From assembly GCF_001571085.1 (NCBI RefSeq), contig NZ_BCTC01000036.1:1-56972 (forward strand): 56,972 nt of DNA, given 5' to 3'. Positions 33,148 through 41,627 of this stretch are shown here, one piece after another. Positions within the stretch are counted from its first letter, which is position 1, and the number at the start of each line of letters is the position of its first letter. The notes beneath the pieces are model-generated. The model was not told where the DNA came from and ran no database searches. It was given only the letters and a program-made list of their open reading frames with translations. The position numbers were made by a program, and so were the translations under genes. Source of the DNA: Azohydromonas lata NBRC 102462. Its GTDB lineage: Bacteria; Pseudomonadota; Gammaproteobacteria; Burkholderiales; Burkholderiaceae_C.

Positions 33148-34534
33148 TGACGGCGTGCAGCAGCACCGGCGCGGGAGCCACCGTCTCCAACTGCTCGTTC
33201 ACGGGCAAGTCGGCAAAGCCCTCGCGCGTGGCCAGCAGCCGCCCAATGAGCGCCGCCATCACGCCGCGGGTGCGGGCGTGCGCGAGCAGCAGCCGCTCAG
33301 CGAGTTCCGGCGGCAGCCACAGGCGGCCTTGCAGCCGTTGCGCCAGGGCCTGCTCGCGCGCGGCAGCGGCTTCATGCTGCTCGCGAGCTTGGGCCAGCAC
33401 CTCGTCCACCTGGGCCACGCGGGCCGCGACGTGCACGGGGCTGTAGCGCCGGCGCAGTTTCTCCTCCAGCGTGCCGGAGACCATGCGCAGCAATTGTTCG
33501 CCTTGCTCGCTGCCGGCCATGGAACGCGCCAGCGCCAGCTTGCCGGCGGCGTTGGCGGCATCGGGATCGTCCGGCGCGGACAGCTCGATTTCCAACTGCT
33601 TTTCAAACGCCTCCACGGCGCGCGTGAGCCAGGGGGCGTCCTGCGGGCGGGCATCCAGGAGGTCGTGCTCGAACCAGGCGGCGAGCTTGGGCACGTCTTG
33701 CGGTGTGGCGCAGGCCACGTAGGAGGCTGTCCACAGGTCCAGCTCGTCGATCTCGTCGCGGCCTTCGGTGGCGGCGGCCACGCGCAGCAATTGCATCCAC
33801 TGGCGCCATCGGCGGTCGGACAGCGTGAGTTCCTGGGCCTGCAGCCAGGCGCGCAAGGCGTGGCAGGCGGCTTGGGCTTGAGCGCCCAAGCGTACTTGTG
33901 CGGCGGCCTGCGCCACCCCGGCGCGCTCGGCGGCTGACATGGGTGCCTCCACGTCCACGGTACCCGACTGGAGATTGAGCAGCGCACTGAAGGCGTCGTC
34001 GCTCACCGGATGCACGGGTACGCGAAGGATGAAACGGTCAAAGAAGGCTTGCAGGGCCTCGTCGCCCGGGATCTCGTTGCTGGCGCCCACCACGCTCACC
34101 AACGGCGTGCGCACCCGGCCGCAGCCGTTGTCGAACTCGCGTTCGTTGAGTAGCGTCAGCAGCGCGTTGAGAATGGCCGAGTTGGCCTTGAACACCTCGT
34201 CCAGGAAGGCGATGCCGGCCGTGGGCAGGAAGCCATCGGTGAGCCGCTCGTAGCGGTCGTCCTCCAGCGCCTTGAGCGACAGCGGACCGAAGAGTTCCTC
34301 CGGCGTCGAAAAGCGTGTGAGCAGCCGCTCGAAGTAGCGCGCACCGGCAAAGGCGCGGTGCAGCCGCCGCGCCAATTCACTTTTGGCCGTGCCGGGCGGG
34401 CCTATGAGCAGCACGTGCTCACCGGCCAGCGCAGCCAGCAGGCACAGCCGCACCGCCGTCTGGCGCTCCAGCAGTCCGGTTTCCAGGGATTCAAGCAAAG
34501 CGCACAGGCGCGCAGGGGAAGGAGAACGACTCAT
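33140..34534 (-). CDS. ravA: RavA-like MoxR-family AAA+ ATPase
   Basis: Protein of 464 residues from ATG 34534. Walker A GPPGTAKS is at residues 45-52, Walker B IAFLDEVFKAN at 108-118, and sensor 1 VVGASNEIPG at about 150. The LFGPLSLKALEDD segment near residue 81 is characteristic of RavA, as is the long C-terminal region with a predicted coiled coil (about 330-410). In E. coli RavA works with ViaA on Fe-S and respiratory proteins. Starts at 34543 or 34600 are also possible, and no clear RBS decides. It is the first gene of the three-gene minus-strand operon. Confidence 0.88.
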   Translation of the reverse strand: MSRSPSPARLCALLESLETGLLERQTAVRLCLLAALAGEHVLLIGPPGTAKSELARRLHRAFAGARYFERLLTRFSTPEELFGPLSLKALEDDRYERLTDGFLPTAGIAFLDEVFKANSAILNALLTLLNEREFDNGCGRVRTPLVSVVGASNEIPGDEALQAFFDRFILRVPVHPVSDDAFSALLNLQSGTVDVEAPMSAAERAGVAQAAAQVRLGAQAQAACHALRAWLQAQELTLSDRRWRQWMQLLRVAAATEGRDEIDELDLWTASYVACATPQDVPKLAAWFEHDLLDARPQDAPWLTRAVEAFEKQLEIELSAPDDPDAANAAGKLALARSMAGSEQGEQLLRMVSGTLEEKLRRRYSPVHVAARVAQVDEVLAQAREQHEAAAAREQALAQRLQGRLWLPPELAERLLLAHARTRGVMAALIGRLLATREGFADLPVNEQLETVAPAPVLLHAVNA

Positions 34535-34717
34535 GCCGTTCATTGTCGCTAGGCCGTTACGGTCGGAAAAAGAAACAGGTTCAAGAATCAGCCGCTTCAC
34601 ACAGCTTTACCTGCGCTTTACGCTCCGGTGGTGAACCGGCAGGTGGCCGACACCGTTTCCATACGGGTGCCGCCCTCTTGCATTTCGAGCGGCGGGCCAA
34701 GAAAAGGAGTTCGGTTC

Positions 34718-35131
34718 ATGAGCAGCAAGAACATCGTCATCGCGGCATTGGCCCTGGCCGGTGCGTTGAGCACCGGCATGGCGCGCGCCCATGGCGAAGA
34801 GGTGCAGTGGTCGGTGACCATAGGCACGCCTGTGGGCGTACCGGTGTACCGCCAGCCTGCACCGGTCTACGCGCCGGCCCCCGTGGTGGTTCCCGCTCCC
34901 GTGTACGTGCAGCCCGCGCCGCTGAGCCGGCCTCGCGGCTATCACGAGCGCACACGCTGGGACGTCGATGGTGATGGCATCCCTAACCGCAGCGACCATC
35001 TTTACAACCCCGCCTGGGACCGGGACGGCGACGGCATTCCCAACCGATATGACCGCTATAACAATCTGCGCCGCGACTGGAACGGCGACGGCGTGCCGAA
35101 TTGGGCCGAGCGTCGCGATGGGCGTCGCTGA
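34718..35131 (+). CDS. Exported protein with calcium-binding DxDGDG (thrombospondin type 3-like) repeats
   Basis: Protein of 137 residues. A cleavable signal peptide (about 1-24, ending ARA) is followed by a valine/proline-rich stretch with repeated PVY and PAP units (about 38-68). Three acidic repeats follow: DVDGDGIPNRSD (82-93), DRDGDGIPNRYD (101-112) and a degenerate WNGDGVPNWAERRD at the end. Such repeats bind calcium in thrombospondin type 3 and OmpA-like proteins, but here no OmpA or other anchoring domain is attached. AAAAGGAG precedes ATG 34718. It is a stand-alone gene, divergent from ravA. Confidence 0.75.
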   Translation: MSSKNIVIAALALAGALSTGMARAHGEEVQWSVTIGTPVGVPVYRQPAPVYAPAPVVVPAPVYVQPAPLSRPRGYHERTRWDVDGDGIPNRSDHLYNPAWDRDGDGIPNRYDRYNNLRRDWNGDGVPNWAERRDGRR

Positions 35132-35144
35132 TACATAAAACGAC

Positions 35145-35180
35145 GCCGGGCTGCGTGGCGCTTGACCCTCGCAGCCCGGC
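35145..35180. terminator. Bidirectional hairpin between convergent genes
   Basis: A perfect 11-bp GC stem (35145-35155 and 35170-35180) with a 14-base loop lies between the stop of the repeat protein (plus) and the stop of the tyrosine kinase (minus). On the minus strand it is followed by GTCGTTTT, which makes it a plausible terminator for the kinase gene; on the plus strand no T run follows. Confidence 0.6.
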
Positions 35181-35252
35181 AGAGATCGGGGAATTCGAAC
35201 CTGTCAGTCGCTCAACGTCCGCGCCGCAGCGGGGATGCGATCAACAGGTCGG

Positions 35253-36224
35253 TCATGCGTAGTAGCTGGCGTAATTCGAGGTGGTGCTGCGGTCCTTGTT
35301 CAATACAGACATCACCGTCGGACAGCTTTCCACCGCTGCAAATGCCTTTTGCAAGTCGGAATAAGAAGTTCTGGACTCTTCGACAACCACCAATACTTGT
35401 CCCATCTTGGCCGCAAGGACCTTGGCCTCGGACGTCAGCAACAAGGGCGTGGAATCGAAAATCACCACGCGGTCCCTGTAGCGGTTTGCAAGTTCATCCA
35501 GAAAATTGGACATGGCCTCCGAGGCCAGAATTTCCGTCGATCGCGTATTGCTGGTTCCGGCCGGCAACAGCGACAAGCGGGGAATATTTGTCTTGAGCAT
35601 GACATCGGCCACATCCAGGCTCGGATTCGTCAGCACGTCCAACAGACCTTTTCGTGCCTGCAGGCCCAGCGAACGCATCAAATTGCAGCGTACAACATCG
35701 CCATCCACGAGCAATACCGACGTATCGATTTCAATGGCCATACTGACTGCCAAATTCAGTGCAAAAAAAGTCTTTCCTTCGCCGGGTAGCGCGCTGGTAA
35801 CCATGATAAGAGCCGGCCGACCATTGTGACTACTGCGGCCCTTGCGCACATTGTCCAACAGCGGACGTTTGATGTGCCGGAATTCCTCCGCGATGGTTGA
35901 TCGGACCTTTGTAGATGCCAGGACACCGGCCTCTTCAAGCAGATCGAAATCCAATGTCACCGTTTCTGAATGGCGCCCACTGGGGCGGGACCTGATTGTG
36001 TGAGAAACGGAATCCATCTGCAGCCGCCCATTTGAGCCAACGAATTCTTGATTTTGTATTTTCTCATTGGATAAATCTGGAGCAGTTCCATCTGGCACTT
36101 GCACATGAGGCACCGTTCCCATCCTGCCGCCTGCGTGACAGCCGTCAGAATGGGGAGCAGGCACCTGAACTCCGGTTCTGGAAAGCTCCTGCAGGCGTTG
36201 TGACGCAAGCTCGATGATATTCAT
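35253..36224 (-). CDS. Exosortase-system (XrtA-type) tyrosine autokinase
   Basis: Cytoplasmic BY-kinase of 323 residues. Walker A PGEGKT is at 147-152, Walker A' LLVDGD at 171-176, and Walker B VIFDSTP at 254-260. A short C-terminal tyrosine cluster (Y318, Y321, Y322) is the likely autophosphorylation site. The segment AEEFRHIKRPLL (about 112-123) is typical of the kinases paired with exosortase (XrtA) polysaccharide systems. ATG 36224 has GAGGGA upstream at good spacing. It lies 18 bases after the chain-length gene. It should control polymer length and export by cycles of phosphorylation with that protein. Confidence 0.85.
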   Translation of the reverse strand: MNIIELASQRLQELSRTGVQVPAPHSDGCHAGGRMGTVPHVQVPDGTAPDLSNEKIQNQEFVGSNGRLQMDSVSHTIRSRPSGRHSETVTLDFDLLEEAGVLASTKVRSTIAEEFRHIKRPLLDNVRKGRSSHNGRPALIMVTSALPGEGKTFFALNLAVSMAIEIDTSVLLVDGDVVRCNLMRSLGLQARKGLLDVLTNPSLDVADVMLKTNIPRLSLLPAGTSNTRSTEILASEAMSNFLDELANRYRDRVVIFDSTPLLLTSEAKVLAAKMGQVLVVVEESRTSYSDLQKAFAAVESCPTVMSVLNKDRSTTSNYASYYA

Positions 36225-36242
36225 CCACAATTCCCTCGTGAG

Positions 36243-37802
36243 TTATTGGTAGGCAGCAATCCACACAACCCAAAATGCTTGAATAACCATCAGTGCGGCA
36301 AGTGCCATGGCAAGGCGCTGCAATTCTGCACGTTGAATTTGCACATGTCGCGGACTGATTTGAAGTGAAATCGCACCTAGCACGGGCCTGCCAGACAGAC
36401 GGCGCAGTGCATCGGCGCTGTGTACTGTCGGGTGGAGAGATTCAGACAATATAGTTGATCCAATTCCTGCCAGGATAGCAACAAAAACAGCAATCAACGA
36501 AAGATGAAAGCGCGACGGGAATACTGGTGAGGACGATACCTTCACAGGCTCAATAATACGGAATTCAGCAAGCTGTGAATTTTCACTGAGCTTCATCCCC
36601 AGCGATGCGGCTTCTCTACGGGAAACGAGGGCGTCATAGTTCTTCCGGATGACGTCGTAATCCCGATTCAACTGCGCCAACTCCGCTTCCACCTGAGGCA
36701 TACGGTCGCCAACAGAACGGGCCTGTTCCAATATAGATTGCTTGGTAGCCAGCTGCGAGCGCAAAGATGCTACTTGAGCTTCCGTTTCCACCAACTGCAG
36801 CTTAAGTCGTTGATACACAGGATTGGTGGCCGTTCGCCGTGCATAACTGGTCGAGCTTTTTCCAGACGCTGCGTCCTGCTCAATATTCTTAAGCTCAGCT
36901 ACCAATTGTGCTACCAACCTTCTGGCATTGATAACCTCCGGATGGGACTCGGTAAAGCGCTGCAACAAATCATCAAGACGTTTTTGCTGAGCTTCAAGCC
37001 TGTTTTCCAGTTCAGCTACCGCGGGTGAAGCCATCCCATCAATGATGGAATTGGAACCATCACCACTCAAAGACATTTTATAGGTATCTCTTGCTCTTTC
37101 AGCCGCTTTTAATTCCGATGTGATTTTGGCGACCTCCTCAGAAAGTACAGAAACACGGGTGAAATAATCCTGGGTGGATACGCCTGATGCTCCAAAATTC
37201 TTTATCTTGAATTCCTTGACACGATTTTCCGCATCGGTGAGTTTTTTCTCGTAATCTCGAATTTGTTCTTCGATAAAGTGTTCGGCGTCTTCTGAGTCGC
37301 GCTGCTTTTCATCGGCGCCCGACTGAAGAAATAAATTAACGGTGGCATTTACAAGGTTTTTTGCATTGTCGGCTGATTCGCCTCTATAACTGATTTCATA
37401 GAAATTGTAATTATCGCCGGATGCTGGTACTACTTTGATTCTAGTCATCAGTCGATTGACTAAATCTTCTTTGTCTGTTGCTCCCTCATACGTAAATTGC
37501 AGACCTGGGCTGTTGAGCAGGCGTTGAACATTAGGCCGGGAGATTAGCGTGCGCGCGAGCATCCGAACTTGCTGATCTACGTCTGGTTGATAAGTCAACC
37601 CCGACATAAGAGGTTTCAGCATTTTTTGGGTGTCTACGTAAATCTGCGCTTTAGCTTCATAGCGATTGGGAGCGAAAGAAACCGCTACTCCGGCCAGAAT
37701 AGAAACTGCTGCCGTAACAGTAATTGCCATCCATCGTCTGCCGTACAAGCCGCGCACCAACAGGCGGCCTTGTTCTCTGACCGTCTCAATAAAATTTTTC
37801 AT
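36243..37802 (-). CDS. Wzz/GumC-like polysaccharide chain-length determinant, XrtA-associated type
   Basis: Inner-membrane protein of 519 residues. There is one helix near residues 26-46, then a long periplasmic coiled-coil region (about 160-400) with the Wzz signature YEAKAQIYVDTQ at its start. A second helix lies near 433-452, followed by a cytoplasmic segment with SADALRRLSGRPVLGAISL and a third hydrophobic segment (about 495-515). This extended three-helix form without a fused kinase is the PEP-CTERM/XrtA-associated chain-length type, and the separate kinase follows directly. It is the first gene of the minus-strand pair. Confidence 0.87.
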   Translation of the reverse strand: MKNFIETVREQGRLLVRGLYGRRWMAITVTAAVSILAGVAVSFAPNRYEAKAQIYVDTQKMLKPLMSGLTYQPDVDQQVRMLARTLISRPNVQRLLNSPGLQFTYEGATDKEDLVNRLMTRIKVVPASGDNYNFYEISYRGESADNAKNLVNATVNLFLQSGADEKQRDSEDAEHFIEEQIRDYEKKLTDAENRVKEFKIKNFGASGVSTQDYFTRVSVLSEEVAKITSELKAAERARDTYKMSLSGDGSNSIIDGMASPAVAELENRLEAQQKRLDDLLQRFTESHPEVINARRLVAQLVAELKNIEQDAASGKSSTSYARRTATNPVYQRLKLQLVETEAQVASLRSQLATKQSILEQARSVGDRMPQVEAELAQLNRDYDVIRKNYDALVSRREAASLGMKLSENSQLAEFRIIEPVKVSSSPVFPSRFHLSLIAVFVAILAGIGSTILSESLHPTVHSADALRRLSGRPVLGAISLQISPRHVQIQRAELQRLAMALAALMVIQAFWVVWIAAYQ

Positions 37803-38218
37803 ATAAAGCAGATAAGGTCATGACAAATGTGCCCAAACAGCTTTCTTGGTCAGTTCAGGCACGCCCCTCCGGACGGTGAGTGTGCCAACGTCTCCAGCAC
37901 AGACGCGTAACTACAAGACGACCACCCCCGAAACGCGGTATGCGATGCATGAAGCAGTTGCGAATCGACACGCAACAAGACATCCTTTGCACAATCGTCC
38001 AAGCAAGGTCTGCTAATAGGCCCTGATGTGGATAAAGCAAAAAAAGTTAGACGCTGAGCCCACAGGCATCAGTCACCGATCGGTTGTGAGGCGCTTCAGA
38101 AAAGCGCACTGCATGACCGCCGGCCGGGGGGATCAAACATGAAACATGGAACGCAACGCGGCGTACTGTCTGCCGTGAGGCAAACCATTGGCCAGCTATT
38201 TCGGGACCGGGGGAACTC
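37803..38218. promoter_or_regulatory. Divergent promoter region of the exopolysaccharide locus
   Basis: This 416-base gap lies between the chain-length gene (minus) and the long exopolysaccharide operon (plus), so it should contain the control region for both. AT-rich sequence lies around 38030-38050, and the GGGGGAA ribosome binding site precedes the ATG at 38219. I could not identify a reliable -35/-10 pair, a sigma-54 box or a JUMPstart-like element, and there is no gene. Confidence 0.5.
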
Positions 38219-39439
38219 ATGAAGAATCCAGAGGCAATGCCTTCTACGACCATTCTTGAATTTCCACAAATGAATTCTATAAGGCGGCTCATGCCCTTGA
38301 GCGCCGAAGAGCTTGCAAGTTCAAATGCCAGCAATACGTCTGACTATGGAAAAGCGGCACCTTTGAAAAACTTCGGCCTAGACCGCGACTTCCGTTTCGG
38401 TGACTATGGCGATTTTCTAAACAAGTTGCGCCTAGAAAAATTAAGAGCGCAACGCTCAGGCTCTCCCCTTTCCATAGCACTGTATCGGATCCAGCCCGAA
38501 AATGAATGTATTGAGGGCCTAGGTGTTGTCCAGTTATTGGAATCATTGGACACCACCTCACGCGAAACCGATATTATTGGATATATCGGCGACGAGGTCA
38601 TTGCCGTGCTTTGCCCGGATACGGATGCTGAAGGTTTGAAGACATTTGTAGGGAAGATAAATGCGCTGACGGGCGGTGCATGGACTCCAAAAGATATCGC
38701 GACCTATCCAAATGAATTGTTCGAGGGGCTCGCTGCGCTGCACCGGCGAACGTCAGAAATGCAAAGTCTCATTACTGGCGAATATCTTAAAACACAACGT
38801 AATGGGTACAGATTAAAACGTTGCATCGATATTTTAGGATCTATGTGCGCGTTAGCAATTTTCTCTCCGCTAATGCTGCTAGTGGCTATTGCCATCGCAG
38901 TCACATCACCAGGTCCTATTTTTTTCAAGCAACTGCGCCTCGGCAAAGGTGGCATTTCTTTTTGGTGCTATAAATTCCGGTCTATGGTGGCCAATGTTGA
39001 CGACAATATTCACCGAGAGTTTGTCGCTGCATTGATCAACGGAGAATCTTCGCACGCCCAGGATGCGTCCGGAGAGGTGCCACTCTTTAAAATAAAAGCT
39101 GATCCAAGGATCACCTGGATAGGAAATATCATTCGAAAAACAAGCATCGACGAGTTGCCTCAACTTTTCAATGTCCTTAAAGGTGAAATGAGTCTAGTCG
39201 GGCCGCGTCCCCCCATTCCCTATGAGGCAGAAAATTACAAAGCATGGCATTTGCGTCGAGTTTTGAGTGCAATGCCAGGTATCACTGGTTTATGGCAGGT
39301 TGAGGGCCGCAGTCGTGTCACATTTGACGAAATGGTGCGAATGGATTTGCGATACATTCGCGATTGCTCCCTGGGACTAGATATAAAAATCTTGCTAAAA
39401 ACCATAAAAGTCGTGCTTCGAGGTGAAGGCGCACAATAA
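38219..39439 (+). CDS. Undecaprenyl-phosphate sugar phosphotransferase with degenerate GGDEF-like N-terminus
   Basis: Protein of 406 residues. The C-terminal half (about 195-406) is a bacterial sugar transferase (WbaP/PglC type): KRCIDILGS, one membrane segment (about 208-230), TSPGPIFFKQLRLGKGG, IRKTSIDELPQLFNVLKGEMSLVGPRPP in pieces, and a final RYIRDCSLGLDIKILLKT. It should transfer the first sugar phosphate to undecaprenyl phosphate. The N-terminal part (about 60-150) resembles a GGDEF domain (RETDIIGYIGDEVIAVLCPDTD), but the GGDEF loop reads GYIGDEV, so cyclase activity is unlikely. First gene of the operon. Confidence 0.85.
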   Translation: MKNPEAMPSTTILEFPQMNSIRRLMPLSAEELASSNASNTSDYGKAAPLKNFGLDRDFRFGDYGDFLNKLRLEKLRAQRSGSPLSIALYRIQPENECIEGLGVVQLLESLDTTSRETDIIGYIGDEVIAVLCPDTDAEGLKTFVGKINALTGGAWTPKDIATYPNELFEGLAALHRRTSEMQSLITGEYLKTQRNGYRLKRCIDILGSMCALAIFSPLMLLVAIAIAVTSPGPIFFKQLRLGKGGISFWCYKFRSMVANVDDNIHREFVAALINGESSHAQDASGEVPLFKIKADPRITWIGNIIRKTSIDELPQLFNVLKGEMSLVGPRPPIPYEAENYKAWHLRRVLSAMPGITGLWQVEGRSRVTFDEMVRMDLRYIRDCSLGLDIKILLKTIKVVLRGEGAQ

Positions 39440-39459
39440 CTGAATCTGGAAGGATGAAT

Positions 39460-40437
39460 ATGAAAATCCAAGGCGCAAAAATTCTGGTCACTGGCGGAGC
39501 AGGCCTTATAGGCTCCTCCACCATCGATCAACTTCTAAAGAATTATTCGCCAACTCGAATAATTATCTTGGACAATTTAGTGCGCGGATCTATTGCAAAC
39601 ATCCATGGCATACTGAAAGATCCTCGGGTGACCTTCATACACGGCGACATCCGGGATATGGGGTGTGTCCGCAAGGCTATACATAGAGTAGATGCAGTGA
39701 TCCATATGGCCGCGTTGCGTATCACGGCATGTGCTGCAGATACTCAGGAAGCTATGCAAGTTATGTGCAACGGGAGCTTCAACGTAGTGGAGGCGGCCCG
39801 TGAAGCCGGCGTCAAAAAAGTCGTAGCTGCCTCATCGGCTTCAATTTACGGTTTGGCGGATAGCTTTCCTACATCGGAAAGACACCACCCTTATAACAAT
39901 CAAACATGGTACGGCGCAGCCAAGGTAATGCTTGAAGGTTTGTTGCGCTCTTATCATGCAATGAGTGATTTGCATTACGTTGCGCTACGCTATTTCAATG
40001 TATATGGGCCACGGATGGATTTGCATGGAAGATATACCGAGGTGTTGATTCGTTGGATGCAGCGAATTGATGCCGGGCTGCCACCGATCATAATGGGCGA
40101 TGGCAATCAAACGATGGATTTTGTTTACATCGATGATGTTGCTCGTTCCAACGTGCTTGCATTGGCATCGGATGTCGATGATGAAGTTTTCAATGTGGCA
40201 AGTGGTACGGAAACCAGTCTCAATGATTTAGTGACTGCCCTGTTAAACGTGATGGGGTCAAATTTAAAGCCAGAATACGCTCCAGAACGCAGCGTAAATC
40301 CAGTGCCGCGCAGATTGGCCGATGTATCGAAAGCCAAAAACTTGCTGAATTTTCAATCCGAGGTGAGCCTTGAAGATGGATTGTCACGCTTGGTTAAGTG
40401 GTGGCAGTTAAACAAGCATTGTGTGGAGGCCGCATGA
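39460..40437 (+). CDS. NAD-dependent nucleotide-sugar epimerase (GalE/WbpP-like)
   Basis: SDR-type epimerase/dehydratase of 325 residues. GGAGLIGS forms the NAD-binding loop (from about residue 12), ASSASIYG carries the catalytic serine, and YGAAK supplies Y151 and K155. YFNVYGPRMD and DFVYIDDVA are typical extended-SDR motifs. It probably interconverts UDP-GlcNAc/UDP-GalNAc or a related pair, though the sequence does not settle the substrate. ATG 39460 has GGAAGG 6 bases upstream, better than ATG 39454. It overlaps the aminotransferase start by ATGA. Confidence 0.85.
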   Translation: MKIQGAKILVTGGAGLIGSSTIDQLLKNYSPTRIIILDNLVRGSIANIHGILKDPRVTFIHGDIRDMGCVRKAIHRVDAVIHMAALRITACAADTQEAMQVMCNGSFNVVEAAREAGVKKVVAASSASIYGLADSFPTSERHHPYNNQTWYGAAKVMLEGLLRSYHAMSDLHYVALRYFNVYGPRMDLHGRYTEVLIRWMQRIDAGLPPIIMGDGNQTMDFVYIDDVARSNVLALASDVDDEVFNVASGTETSLNDLVTALLNVMGSNLKPEYAPERSVNPVPRRLADVSKAKNLLNFQSEVSLEDGLSRLVKWWQLNKHCVEAA

Positions 40438-41627
40438 TTCCGATTACAAAACCGGTGATGGGCGAGGAGGAAGCGCAGGCTGCAAGTCGGGCTGTCTTAA
40501 GCGGTTGGACATCGCAAGGTCCTGAGGTTGCAGCATTCGAAAAAGAGTTTGCGGCATTCGTTGAGGCGCCTTATGCGTGTGCAGTTTCCAATTGCACGAC
40601 TGCGTTGCATTTGGCGCTATTGGCAGCCGGTGTCGGACCTGGTGATGAAGTCGTTACGGTAAGCCATTCTTACATTGCCACCGCCAACAGCATTCGGTAC
40701 TGCGGCGCCACTCCGGTATTTGTAGATATTGATGCGCAGTCTTACAACCTGAATGCCACTTTGTTGGAGGCTGCACTTACCAAACGCACACGAGCTATTT
40801 TGTGTGTGCATCAAATTGGCCTGCCTTGTGATTTGAGTGCAGTTATAGATGTCGGCCGTCGACACAAAATTCCCGTTATCGAAGACGCGGCCTGTGCCAT
40901 CGGTAGTGAAATTTTTTGGAACAACGAATGGCAAAAAATAGGCGCACCACATGGCGACGTAGCATGTTTTTCATTTCATCCCAGGAAAATTATCAGTACG
41001 GGTGACGGCGGCATGATCACAACGCGCCATGCGGAATGGGACAAGCAATTTCGGTTGCTTCGTCAACATGGCATGAGTGTGTCGGATACAGTGCGGCATT
41101 CATCAGCGCAAGTAGTTTTTGAATCGTATCCAACGCTTGGCTATAACTATCGAATGACGGATATACAGGCTGCTGTTGGACGAGAACAACTCAAGCGTCT
41201 ACCTGGAATTGTGGCTCAGCGTCGAGCGCTGGCGCTGCGCTACGGGGAGTTACTGAAAAACATTGAAGGTCTTGGTCTTCCATCAGAACCAGATTGGGCA
41301 AAAAGCAACTGGCAGAGTTACTGCATTCGGTTACCCGTCGACTGTGATCAACGTGAAGTCATGCAGTGGATGCTTGACAAGGGCATTAGCACGCGACGAG
41401 GTGTTATGTGCAGCCACCGGGAGCCTGCCTACGCTGGTTTTGACATTCGTCATTCGCTGCTTCACTCAGAGTTAGCCCAAGACCAATGCATTTTATTACC
41501 CCTATTCCCCGGCATGTCGCTGGGCGAACAGACTTATGTAACAGACGCCTTGCGACAGGCCTGTGAAAATAGATATTTAAAATTATCTCAAGTGAGCGAA
41601 GCTGCACGGGAGCTGCTTGGTGGCTGA
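40434..41627 (+). CDS. DegT/DnrJ/EryC1 family sugar aminotransferase
   Basis: PLP-dependent enzyme of 397 residues. The opening IPITKPVMGEEEAQAASR and GWTSQGPEV resemble GDP-perosamine synthase and ArnB-like 4-aminotransferases. The aspartate lies in PVIEDAACAIGS (about D151) and the PLP lysine in FSFHPRKIISTGDGG (K185). It should make an amino sugar for the repeat unit. It differs clearly from the aminotransferase at 13884-15023, which belongs to another sugar pathway. No 4,6-dehydratase is present in the window to supply the expected keto sugar. Confidence 0.85.
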   Translation: MIPITKPVMGEEEAQAASRAVLSGWTSQGPEVAAFEKEFAAFVEAPYACAVSNCTTALHLALLAAGVGPGDEVVTVSHSYIATANSIRYCGATPVFVDIDAQSYNLNATLLEAALTKRTRAILCVHQIGLPCDLSAVIDVGRRHKIPVIEDAACAIGSEIFWNNEWQKIGAPHGDVACFSFHPRKIISTGDGGMITTRHAEWDKQFRLLRQHGMSVSDTVRHSSAQVVFESYPTLGYNYRMTDIQAAVGREQLKRLPGIVAQRRALALRYGELLKNIEGLGLPSEPDWAKSNWQSYCIRLPVDCDQREVMQWMLDKGISTRRGVMCSHREPAYAGFDIRHSLLHSELAQDQCILLPLFPGMSLGEQTYVTDALRQACENRYLKLSQVSEAARELLGG

